Shown here: positions 17,717 through 26,412 of the stretch, piece after piece
How positions within the stretch are numbered: the first letter of the stretch is position 1
Layout of the letters: each line of letters begins with the position of its first letter
Source of the DNA: Odoribacter sp. UBA944
GTDB lineage: Bacteria; Bacteroidota; Bacteroidia; Bacteroidales; Marinifilaceae
Direction: 5' to 3'
Length of the DNA: 64,000 nt
Assembly (NCBI GenBank): GCA_002293375.1
Contig: DBDA01000027.1
Location: forward strand, 1 to 64,000
The notes under the pieces: generated by a model
Told to the model about the DNA's origin: nothing
Databases searched by the model: none
What the model saw: only the letters and a program-made list of their open reading frames with translations
Position numbers and translations under genes: made by a program

Positions 17717-20029
17717 TTGGTAAAATATTCCGGATATAAGATACTCTCCATACTTTTGATTGGTTTTGTATGCGCCTGTTCTCCAGTTAGATACATTGCA
17801 GATGGAGAGTATTTGTTGAACAGGGTCGCCATACGGACAGAAGGAAAGGCGGCGAGCCGGGCGGAGTTGAAAAAAAACATCCGGCAGAAACCCAATACCC
17901 GGATATTGGGCGTGGCCCGTTTTCACCTGGGATTGTATAATCTGAGTGGAAAAAACGAGGAGAGGCGGCTCAACCAGTGGCTCCGGAACATTGGGGAGGC
18001 GCCGGTCGTCTACAACCATTTTATGACGGACAGAAGTGTCATACAGATTGCCGACTATCTCAACAACAAGGGGTATTACCAGGCACAGGTCTCCGATACG
18101 GTCTGGTTCCGGAAAAAAAAAGCGTTTGTGGAATACCGGATCCGGCCGGGGGAACAGACCCGTATCGGGGAGTTTGGATATGCCAACCACTACCCGTATA
18201 TCGGGAATACCCTGAAAGATACCGCCCGTTTGATGAAAGAGGTATTGCAGGATTCGGCCAATACCCTGATCCGGCCGGGGACCTCCCTGGACACGGATCT
18301 GATGGAACAAGAGCGGGAGCGGATCACACGCATGTTGCGGGAAAAAGGGTACTTTAACTTTTCCAAAAATCTGATCCAATACTATGCAGATACCGCGTAT
18401 CATCCGGACGGCTTGCAGGCCCGGTTGTTGCTGAGTGTGACGGACACCCCTCCGGATACGGTGGCTTATAGCCGGTACACCATCGGCAAGATCCGGATCC
18501 GCTTCGACCACGATCCCTTGCTTGCTTATCCCGACGGGACGGATGGGCGCCGCGATACCACCTACCGGGAGTACGACATCTCTTTTCGGGACGGATGGAA
18601 GATCAAACCGAAATTAATCGTAGAAACACTTCAATTCCAGGAGGGAGAACTCTACAACGTCAAAAAAGTGGTGGATACCTATTCCCGTCTGCAAAGTCTG
18701 AACCTCTTTAAATTCATCAACATTGCTTTTCGGGAAACCGGCGACAGGGAGTTGGAGTGCGAGGTGCAACTGACCGGCATCAAACGGCAATCCTACAACA
18801 TTTTTCTGGAGACCACTCACAACTCCGGAAACATCGGCTTGGGAGGGAACCTGACCTACAACCACCGCAACCTCTTTCGAAGCGGAGAGAACCTTACCCT
18901 GAGTGTCTGGGGAGCGTTGCGAAAAGAGCAGGTATCCAAAGAAGAGGTTTTTTTCAACACAACAGAGATGGGAGCGGAGTTGAAACTGACTACGCCCGAA
19001 TTCTGGCTTCCGCTTTTCAGGATGGAAAATTTCCGGCGGAATTTTAACCCCCGTACGGCTGTTTCCCTCTCCTATACGTACGAAAAGACGCCATATTACA
19101 ATCGTCAGATCGCCAATGCAAAATACGGTTATTTGTGGCGCCGGTACGATAAGAAATGGCTCTACAATTTTGATCTGATCGACCTGAATTATGTGCAGAT
19201 GAAGGATGTGGACGCCGGTTTTATCGAGGGGCTGCAAAACGAATACGTCAAAAGCGCCTACAAAAGCCACTTGATCTTTTCCGCCAATTTTTCCGGAACT
19301 TTTACCGACCGGTTGCAGGAGGGAGCGGGAAGCTACCACTATTTCCGCTGGAACCTGGAATCTTCCGGAAACCTGTTGCAGGCGACTACCCTGCTCTTAG
19401 ACATCCCCCATACAGCGGACGAAAACACTTCAAGCACTTACCGGCAAGTGCTGGGCGTCCGGTTCGCCCAATTTGCCAAAGCCGACGGTGAATACCGGTA
19501 TCACTACTACATCAACCGGGCCAATACATTGGTCGGCCGTTTTTTTGCCGGGTGCGCCTACCCGTATGGAAACTGGAAAACATTGCCTTTTGAAGAGGCG
19601 TATTACGGTGGGGGAGCGAATGGAATTCGCGCCTGGCAATCCCGGACATTGGGCCCCGGTTCCTACATACCGGAAGAAAAATACCCGAACAGTGTGGGAG
19701 ATTTCAAATTAGAAGCTAATTTAGAGTACCGTTTCAAACTCTTTTGGGTGTTGGAAGGAGCACTCTTCCTGGACGGCGGGAATGTGTGGAACATCACCCC
19801 GTACGAAAACCGGCGGGGGGCTAAACTGGGCAGTGATTTTTACAAACAGATCGCACTGGGTACCGGGGCCGGCCTTCGCTTAGACGCCAATTTTTTCCTC
19901 TTGCGGTTCGATTGGGGGATCAAAATGAGGGATCCCGCCCGGGAGGAGGGAAAACGATTTGTATTGATTGAAAACGGCAGATGGATGCGAAAAACCGTGT
20001 TTAACATCGCCATCGGTTATCCGTTCTGA
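17717..20029 (+). CDS. BamA/TamA-family lipoprotein (TamL-like)
   Basis: The 770-residue protein starts at TTG 17717, the only start that retains the whole lipoprotein signal (LLIGFVCACSPVRYIADGEY; lipidated cysteine probably at the C of CACS). POTRA-like modules span about residues 30-330 and a C-terminal 16-strand barrel spans about 370-770. The lid-loop/barrel motif appears as GGANGIRAWQSRTLGPGSY. It ends in FNIAIGYPF, the aromatic C-terminal strand signal. In Bacteroidota such lipidated TamA relatives (TamL) work with TamB in outer-membrane assembly. A two-component system and tamB follow on the same strand. Confidence 0.88.
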   Translation: MVKYSGYKILSILLIGFVCACSPVRYIADGEYLLNRVAIRTEGKAASRAELKKNIRQKPNTRILGVARFHLGLYNLSGKNEERRLNQWLRNIGEAPVVYNHFMTDRSVIQIADYLNNKGYYQAQVSDTVWFRKKKAFVEYRIRPGEQTRIGEFGYANHYPYIGNTLKDTARLMKEVLQDSANTLIRPGTSLDTDLMEQERERITRMLREKGYFNFSKNLIQYYADTAYHPDGLQARLLLSVTDTPPDTVAYSRYTIGKIRIRFDHDPLLAYPDGTDGRRDTTYREYDISFRDGWKIKPKLIVETLQFQEGELYNVKKVVDTYSRLQSLNLFKFINIAFRETGDRELECEVQLTGIKRQSYNIFLETTHNSGNIGLGGNLTYNHRNLFRSGENLTLSVWGALRKEQVSKEEVFFNTTEMGAELKLTTPEFWLPLFRMENFRRNFNPRTAVSLSYTYEKTPYYNRQIANAKYGYLWRRYDKKWLYNFDLIDLNYVQMKDVDAGFIEGLQNEYVKSAYKSHLIFSANFSGTFTDRLQEGAGSYHYFRWNLESSGNLLQATTLLLDIPHTADENTSSTYRQVLGVRFAQFAKADGEYRYHYYINRANTLVGRFFAGCAYPYGNWKTLPFEEAYYGGGANGIRAWQSRTLGPGSYIPEEKYPNSVGDFKLEANLEYRFKLFWVLEGALFLDGGNVWNITPYENRRGAKLGSDFYKQIALGTGAGLRLDANFFLLRFDWGIKMRDPAREEGKRFVLIENGRWMRKTVFNIAIGYPF

Positions 20030-20051
20030 CAAACGATAAAAACATAATACT

Positions 20052-20993
20052 ATGGTATCGACAATTCTTGTATACGCCTCTCTGCTCTTTCAAATAGTAG
20101 CGGCCGCTATTGCGATCAGTCTTTTTAAGCGCACCAAGTTCAACGGTTCGTGGATCTTGATCTCCACCGGTTTTATTCTAATGGTGGTTTCCCGGATCGT
20201 GGACTTTTTGCCCGCTGCCTATCCGGAATACACGGACGAATTGGCCATTTTCCAGCGTTGGCTCACCTTTGTTATTTCGGCTGTGTTCGTGGTAGGGGTT
20301 TTTTACATCCGCAAGATCTTTCAATTTATGCGGCGGGTGGATGCCATTCGCAAAGAGGCCGAAAACAAAGTGCTGTCGGCCGTGATCCGGACAGAGGAGC
20401 AGGAACGGCGGCACTTCGCCAAAGAGTTGCACGACGGGTTGGGCCCCCTGTTGAGTGTCGTCAAGATGCTGGTGTCCGGATTGGGCGGACAGCACCCGGC
20501 GGAGACCGACGCCCCCATCCGTCAGAACCTGCGCCAGGCAGTGGACGAAGCCATCGTGTGCGTCCGGGATATATCGGTCAACATCAGCCCGCACATCCTG
20601 GACAATTTCGGACTGCGGGAAGCTGTCGATGCTTTTGTAAAGCGGTTGCGCCCGGCGGAAGGGATCGACATCTCCTTTGATACCAATATCGGCAACCGGC
20701 GTTTTTCGTACAATACGGAGGTGATCATGTACCGGGTCATCTGTGAACTGATCAATAACACCCTGCGCCACGCCGAGGCAAAGCGGATCGAGATCAAATT
20801 GGAGCAGGCGGATAAAACCCTGCGCTTAGCGTACAACGACGACGGGATCGGTTTCAACGTCAACCGGGAAGCGACCCGGTACGGCATGGGACTGGACAAC
20901 ATGCGCCACCGCCTGCGTTCCGGGAACGGCGACCTGGAGATCGAGAGCGAGCGGGGAAAAGGGATGCAGGCCCGCGCCTTTTTAAAAATCTGA
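20052..20993 (+). CDS. Sensor histidine kinase (NarL-type, HisKA_3)
   Basis: The 313-residue protein has three or so N-terminal membrane helices (residues 4-22, 31-50, 72-93) and no obvious periplasmic sensor domain. A coiled-coil leads into the HisKA_3 dimerisation helix, with the phosphoacceptor histidine in RRHFAKELHDGLGPLLS. The HATPase_c domain shows NNTLRHAEAKRIEI (N box), YNDDGIGF (G1) and GMGLDNMRHRLRS (G2). It should phosphorylate the LuxR-type regulator encoded 22 bp downstream. The absence of an extracytoplasmic domain suggests it senses a membrane state; its place between tamL and tamB points to envelope stress, as inference. Confidence 0.92.
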   Translation: MVSTILVYASLLFQIVAAAIAISLFKRTKFNGSWILISTGFILMVVSRIVDFLPAAYPEYTDELAIFQRWLTFVISAVFVVGVFYIRKIFQFMRRVDAIRKEAENKVLSAVIRTEEQERRHFAKELHDGLGPLLSVVKMLVSGLGGQHPAETDAPIRQNLRQAVDEAIVCVRDISVNISPHILDNFGLREAVDAFVKRLRPAEGIDISFDTNIGNRRFSYNTEVIMYRVICELINNTLRHAEAKRIEIKLEQADKTLRLAYNDDGIGFNVNREATRYGMGLDNMRHRLRSGNGDLEIESERGKGMQARAFLKI

Positions 20994-21015
20994 CCCTTTG
21001 TAAGAGCTTGCAAGT

Positions 21016-21672
21016 ATGGAAAAATTGAAAATCTACTTGGTAGACGACCACAAAATGTTCCGGGAAGGGTTGAAACTTCTCCTCTCCGCGCAGGACTTTG
21101 TGGCGCAGATTTACGAAGCCTCCGACGGGAAGGAGTTTGTGGAGCACCTGCCTGTGTCGGATTGCGATGTGGTACTGATGGACATAGAGATGCCGGGCAT
21201 GAACGGCATAGAGGCCACGCGCAAAGCATTGCAACGGAAACCCGGTCTCAAGATCATCGCCCTCTCCATGTACGGGGACGAACGGTATTACTACGAGATG
21301 ATCGATGCCGGGGCAAAAGGGTTCGTCCTGAAAAATTCCGGCATAGAAAATGTCCTTGCAGCCATCCGGAAAGTGGCGGCCGGAGAGAACTTTTTTTCGG
21401 AAGAACTCCTGTTCAATATCCTGAACAACATGCGGGAGCACCAGAAAACAGCAGCGGTTTTGCCGGAAAACGAACTCTCCGACCGGGAGTTGGAGATCCT
21501 GTACCACGTATGCAAAGGAGAGTCGAACCAAGAGATCGCAGACGCCCTGTTTATCAGCAAGCGTACGGTAGACAAACACCGGGCCAACCTCCTCAGCAAA
21601 ACCGGTTGCCGGAACACCGCCGCTTTGGTGATGTATGCCATCCGGAATAAAATCATCCGTATAAACGATTGA
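21016..21672 (+). CDS. LuxR/NarL-family response regulator
   Basis: The 218-residue protein has a receiver domain at residues 3-120: acidic pair DD at 9-10, phospho-acceptor Asp in VVLMDIEMPGMNG, and lysine in DAGAKGFVLKN. A LuxR helix-turn-helix spans about 152-212 (LSDRELEILYHVCKGESNQEIADALFISKRTVDKHRANL in outline). It binds DNA when phosphorylated by the kinase encoded just upstream. The following tamB gene starts 60 bp downstream, so tamB may be in the same transcript or be a target. Confidence 0.95.
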   Translation: MEKLKIYLVDDHKMFREGLKLLLSAQDFVAQIYEASDGKEFVEHLPVSDCDVVLMDIEMPGMNGIEATRKALQRKPGLKIIALSMYGDERYYYEMIDAGAKGFVLKNSGIENVLAAIRKVAAGENFFSEELLFNILNNMREHQKTAAVLPENELSDRELEILYHVCKGESNQEIADALFISKRTVDKHRANLLSKTGCRNTAALVMYAIRNKIIRIND

Positions 21673-21732
21673 TCCGGAAACATTTCGTGATTTCGCCCGG
21701 TATAATGCATATCCGGGAAGCCGGCACAGAGC

Positions 21733-24700
21733 ATGAAAAAATTTTTTAAATATTTGGGGGGTGTCCTTCTGTCCTTGGTGGTACTGTTGTTGTTGCTACC
21801 TGCAACACTCTACATTCCCGCGGTACAGCGTTATGCATTGGACAAAGGATTGGCTTATGTGCGGGAGACACTCCGGATGGAAGCGCAGGTGGAACATTTC
21901 GACCTGACTTTTCCCTTCGACCTCCGGATGGAGAAAGTATACCTTGGAAAAACAGCCGGAGATACGTTGGCCTACGTGGGAAATTTTCGTCTGGACATCA
22001 GCCTGGCCGGATTGTTGAGAAAGCAGGTGCGGGCTACACAATTGTTATTACAGGAGACCCGGATGCGCTGGGCGAACGATTCCACCGGGATGGGCATACG
22101 GGTGGACGTACCGGAATTGGAGATTCGCGCTGCCCGTTGGAGGCCCGGGACCAAACGGGCGATGGTCCAGAGCGTGAACATATCCGGCGGAAAGGTGGAA
22201 TTTACAGGGGCTACCTCCTCCCTGCCGGACACCACGGAAGGAGCCGGATTCGATTGGCAATTTCTGGTTCGGTCGGTTGAATTGAAGGAGGTAGACTACC
22301 GCATGCAGATGCAAAGTTTACCGCTCTTACAGGCCGGATTGGCAGAGGGAAGGATCCGGAACGCCGCATTGGATTTGGGAAAGCAACAGGTACAGGTCCG
22401 GGAGGTGGAACTGAAAAGGGGCGGCTGTACCATCGAGTTGGCTTCCGGGAGCGATATCCCGGAAGAGGATATACAGAGACAGACCGGAGCGGACACCTCC
22501 GGAGATTGGACAGTGGAGGCGGATCGATTGGACCTGGAGCAGTTTTCGTTTGAAATGGCCGGCCTTTCCGACGGAAAAATAGAGATCGAATTAGCAGACA
22601 TCGGGCTTACATTGAAAGAGGTATACAACCGGGGGACGGCTGTCCGGGCCGGTTTAGAGCAGCTTCGATTGGTACGCCCGCAGGGAGGGGAGATCAGCGA
22701 AATGAAGGCGGAAGTCGACCTGGATACAGTACACACCCGGTTGACCGGATTGTTGCTCCGCACCCCCCACTCATCGCTTCGTTTGGATGCTACGGCAGAG
22801 ACGGGGATCACCGATCTGCCGGGGCAAAATCCCATAGCGGTCAATCTGACCGGAACGGTAGGTTCCGGAGATGTGCGCTTGTTCCGGCCGGAATTGGCTG
22901 CCGGCTGGAAAACAGCCCGGATCGATGCGGATCTTTCCTACCACCCCGACCTTCTTCGAATCAATCGGTTGAACGTTGCCATCCCGGAGTGCATAACCTT
23001 TGCGGCCAATGGCGATCTGTCCGGATATACCCGACCGGAAAAACTCAACGGCCGGGTACACGTGAAAGCAAAAACAGGCGATCCCCTCTTTTGGCATCCC
23101 TTCCTGGGCGACACCTTCACGGTTCCGGCCGGGCTTTTACTGACGGCCGATCTGGAAGCTTCGGACGGCGTCGTACGTCCCCGGATCAACCTTTGCCGGC
23201 AGGAGGGCTGCGCAGATATAACCGGTTCCTACTCTTTTCCCACCACCGGGTACAACCTGCACCTGAAAACAGAAAATCTCGATCTGGGGGCATTCCTTCC
23301 GGACCAACCGTTGGGAGCGCTTACCGCGGAACTGTACCTGAGAGGGATCGGATGGCAACCGGAGACGGCCCGGATCGGCTTTTTGCTGGAATTGGAAAAA
23401 GGGGAGTACCGGCAGCATGCCTATCACGATATTCGCCTGCTGGCACACCTGAGAGAGTCCCATTTGGAAGGTATCTTGCGCAGCAGGGATTCCGCCGCCC
23501 TGCTGAATCTTCGTTTTGATGTAGTATCCTCGAATGGTGGCTACAACGGGCGTGTGGAAGGAAAAGCGGAACGGATCGACTTGCAGTCATTGCACTTTGC
23601 AGATACAGCGTTGCAAGTAGCCCTCCATCTCTCTTTGGAAGGAGAGACCGGCCGGGATACCCTATGGGCGACGGCGTTGCTTGACTCGCTCCGGATCAAC
23701 GAAGGTGGAGGATTTTACGAATTGGGGAAAACAGAACTCCGATTGGCCGGACAGCCGGAACAAACCACGGCCAGTCTGACCTCCGGGGATCTGCAGGCAA
23801 CCTTCCGGGCAGATACGGCATTCCTGGCTTTTGCGGCGTGTGTCGGGAACTGGACGGATCTGTTGCAGGGGCAGATCGCGGAACGAAAAATAGACCTGCA
23901 ACAACTGGCGGATACGCTGCCCCCCTTTCGCTTCGAGTTGAAGAGCGGCTTCCGCAATGCGCCGCTACTCTATTTGGACACCAAAGGGATCTGGTATAAA
24001 AACCTGTATGCCGAGCTGGGTAACGAAACAGCAAAGGGATTTTACGCTCGGATAGGAGCGGAGGATCCGGTTATAGAGAACATGGAGGCCGATACCCTGG
24101 CTTTTGTACTGGACCAGCAGGGAAGCGAAGCGGATTATTCCCTGCAGATTTATGGGCCGCAGGGATTGCCGGACGATTTCCACAGTTTGCGACTCTCTGG
24201 CCGCCTGCTCGCCGACGGATTGGAAGCGGCCTTCCGGCAACAAGACCGGAAAGAAAAAAGTGTCATCGAAACGGGAATCTCCCTGACCATGCGCGACAGT
24301 TCTTTGCAGATTAGCCTCTTCCCGGAGAATCCGGTATTTGGGTACGTCCCGTGGACGCTGAACGAAGATAACCGGATCATCCTCTATCCCGATCACCGGA
24401 TCCGGGCCGACCTGGCCCTCTCTTCCGGAGAGCGCCGGATTCGTTTGCAATCACAGGAAAATGCCGAAGGCGTGCCGGAAAAATTACAATTGCAGGTACA
24501 GAAGATCGATCTGTCCGCCCTGTCCACCTGGTTACCCCTGCTTCCCCGGTGGGGCGGGAACCTCAATTTGGATATGCTGGTGTACGAAGAGGCGTCGGCG
24601 TTGGTGGGGAACGGCCGGATCGAGTTGGAAAATTTCTTTTACGAACAGAAACAAGTAGGGAGTATACAGGTAGATATGAACTACCGGGGAACAGATCATT

Positions 24701-26412
24701 TATCTCACCACACGGCCGGTTTGCAATTGATGATCGACGGGATTCGGCGTTTGGCTGCCGACGGGGAGGTGGTGACAGCTTCGGGGAATCCCTCGCTTCG
24801 GGTAGATGCGGACATCCCCTCCTTGCCGCTGCAGGCAGTTTCCGCTTTTGTGCCGGATGGTTTGGTCGATCTGGAAGGCGACCTGCACGGCGACCTGAAA
24901 ATACGGGGAACATTGGAGGCGCCGGAAATGGATGGCGGTTTTTCGTTCCGGAATACCCGGATCACTCCCGTCACATTGGGAACCTCCTTTGCGGTGGACT
25001 CTTCCCGCTTGCCGATACAGAGCGGAGAGGTGACTTTCCGCAATTTCTCCCTCTTATCGGCCAACAAACAACTGATGAGGGTCAACGGAACGATCGATTT
25101 GACCCCGTTGGACCGGATGAAGGCCGACCTGTCGGTTTCCGCCCGGAATTTCCAGGCGGTCAATGTCCGTTCCAACCCCCGTTCACTGGTTTTCGGGAAA
25201 GCCTATACAGACGTGAACATGACGCTTAAAGGCGCTTTGACACAGTTGGCCATGACCGGCAATGTCCGCATACTCAACAACACCGATGTGACATACGTTA
25301 TGCGGAATTCCACTCCGGAACTGCGGGACCGCTCCATAGATCTGGTGCGTTTCCTTTCGTTCGACGATACGCTCCGGCCGCATCACAGAAGAGCGCAACA
25401 GATACAGGCCCAGAACAGCAGCGGCAGCTTTACCATGCAACTCTACGTGGACATCGCGGAGGCGGTGCGCGCCCACATCAACCTGTCGGAAGAGGGAGAT
25501 AACCAGGTACAGATACAGGGAGGAGGCAACCTGATGTTTGCCATGAGCCCGGAAGAGGGAAATACGCTCTCCGGCAGGTACAGCCTGAACGGAGGAACCG
25601 TCCGGTACACAGTACCCATTGTCGGTGCCAGGACATTCAACATCCAAAACGGCAGCTATTTAGAGTGGGCGGGGGAATTGGGAAACCCCACACTGAACAT
25701 CTCGGCCGGAGAGTCGATGCGGGTCAGCATCAGCGAAGAGGACCAGGAGTCCCGTATGGTCAACTTTATTGCCCTGATCCGGATAGAGGGTGATTTGAAC
25801 CGGCCGGAGGTGACATTCGACCTGGATGCGCCGAACGACCAGGATATCCGGAACCAACTGACGACATTATCGTCGGAAGAGCGTACCAGACAAGCCATGA
25901 ACCTGTTGGTATACCGGAATTATTCAGGCCCGGGAACCGTGAGTACGGGCAGTTCGGCCAACAACACCCTCAACAACTTCCTCGCCGGCGAATTGAACCA
26001 GTGGTCGCGGAAGTATTTGGGCGATGTAGGGCTGACGTTCGGGATAGACAGTTACAACCGCGTCGGTGAAGAGGGGCAGGAGGTGACCCGTACCGACTAC
26101 TCTTACCAGTTTTCCAAACATCTTTTCAACGACCGGATCAACGTAAAGATCGGCGGGCGCATCTCTACAGACGGAGAGCCGGGAAGAGGCATCGAACAGA
26201 ATCTGGTAGGCGACATCGCCATCGAGTATGCCCTGACCCCCAACCGGAACTGGTTCCTGAAAGCATTCCGCCAGACCAATTACGAAAGCGTGCTGGAGGG
26301 AGAAGTGACGCAAACCGGGGTGGATGTATTGTTGCGAAAAAGTTTTAACCGGGTCCGGGATCTCTTTACCCGGAGATCCAAACGAAGAAGAGTGCTATCC
26401 CAAGATGAATAG
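21733..26412 (+). CDS. tamB: Translocation and assembly module protein TamB
   Basis: The 1559-residue protein has an N-terminal membrane anchor (LGGVLLSLVVLLLLLPATLYI, about residues 8-28). A very long stretch of repeated beta-strand segments follows, including AsmA-like modules, as expected for a bridge-like lipid-transfer groove. The C-terminal TamB (DUF490) domain contains NFIALIRIEGDLNRPEVTFDLDAPND and SSEERTRQAMNLLVYRNYSG, and a terminal barrel-like region follows. It spans the periplasm and cooperates with the TamA-like outer-membrane partner; here that is the next gene, which it overlaps by 8 bp (26405-26412). Confidence 0.95.
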   Translation: MKKFFKYLGGVLLSLVVLLLLLPATLYIPAVQRYALDKGLAYVRETLRMEAQVEHFDLTFPFDLRMEKVYLGKTAGDTLAYVGNFRLDISLAGLLRKQVRATQLLLQETRMRWANDSTGMGIRVDVPELEIRAARWRPGTKRAMVQSVNISGGKVEFTGATSSLPDTTEGAGFDWQFLVRSVELKEVDYRMQMQSLPLLQAGLAEGRIRNAALDLGKQQVQVREVELKRGGCTIELASGSDIPEEDIQRQTGADTSGDWTVEADRLDLEQFSFEMAGLSDGKIEIELADIGLTLKEVYNRGTAVRAGLEQLRLVRPQGGEISEMKAEVDLDTVHTRLTGLLLRTPHSSLRLDATAETGITDLPGQNPIAVNLTGTVGSGDVRLFRPELAAGWKTARIDADLSYHPDLLRINRLNVAIPECITFAANGDLSGYTRPEKLNGRVHVKAKTGDPLFWHPFLGDTFTVPAGLLLTADLEASDGVVRPRINLCRQEGCADITGSYSFPTTGYNLHLKTENLDLGAFLPDQPLGALTAELYLRGIGWQPETARIGFLLELEKGEYRQHAYHDIRLLAHLRESHLEGILRSRDSAALLNLRFDVVSSNGGYNGRVEGKAERIDLQSLHFADTALQVALHLSLEGETGRDTLWATALLDSLRINEGGGFYELGKTELRLAGQPEQTTASLTSGDLQATFRADTAFLAFAACVGNWTDLLQGQIAERKIDLQQLADTLPPFRFELKSGFRNAPLLYLDTKGIWYKNLYAELGNETAKGFYARIGAEDPVIENMEADTLAFVLDQQGSEADYSLQIYGPQGLPDDFHSLRLSGRLLADGLEAAFRQQDRKEKSVIETGISLTMRDSSLQISLFPENPVFGYVPWTLNEDNRIILYPDHRIRADLALSSGERRIRLQSQENAEGVPEKLQLQVQKIDLSALSTWLPLLPRWGGNLNLDMLVYEEASALVGNGRIELENFFYEQKQVGSIQVDMNYRGTDHLSHHTAGLQLMIDGIRRLAADGEVVTASGNPSLRVDADIPSLPLQAVSAFVPDGLVDLEGDLHGDLKIRGTLEAPEMDGGFSFRNTRITPVTLGTSFAVDSSRLPIQSGEVTFRNFSLLSANKQLMRVNGTIDLTPLDRMKADLSVSARNFQAVNVRSNPRSLVFGKAYTDVNMTLKGALTQLAMTGNVRILNNTDVTYVMRNSTPELRDRSIDLVRFLSFDDTLRPHHRRAQQIQAQNSSGSFTMQLYVDIAEAVRAHINLSEEGDNQVQIQGGGNLMFAMSPEEGNTLSGRYSLNGGTVRYTVPIVGARTFNIQNGSYLEWAGELGNPTLNISAGESMRVSISEEDQESRMVNFIALIRIEGDLNRPEVTFDLDAPNDQDIRNQLTTLSSEERTRQAMNLLVYRNYSGPGTVSTGSSANNTLNNFLAGELNQWSRKYLGDVGLTFGIDSYNRVGEEGQEVTRTDYSYQFSKHLFNDRINVKIGGRISTDGEPGRGIEQNLVGDIAIEYALTPNRNWFLKAFRQTNYESVLEGEVTQTGVDVLLRKSFNRVRDLFTRRSKRRRVLSQDE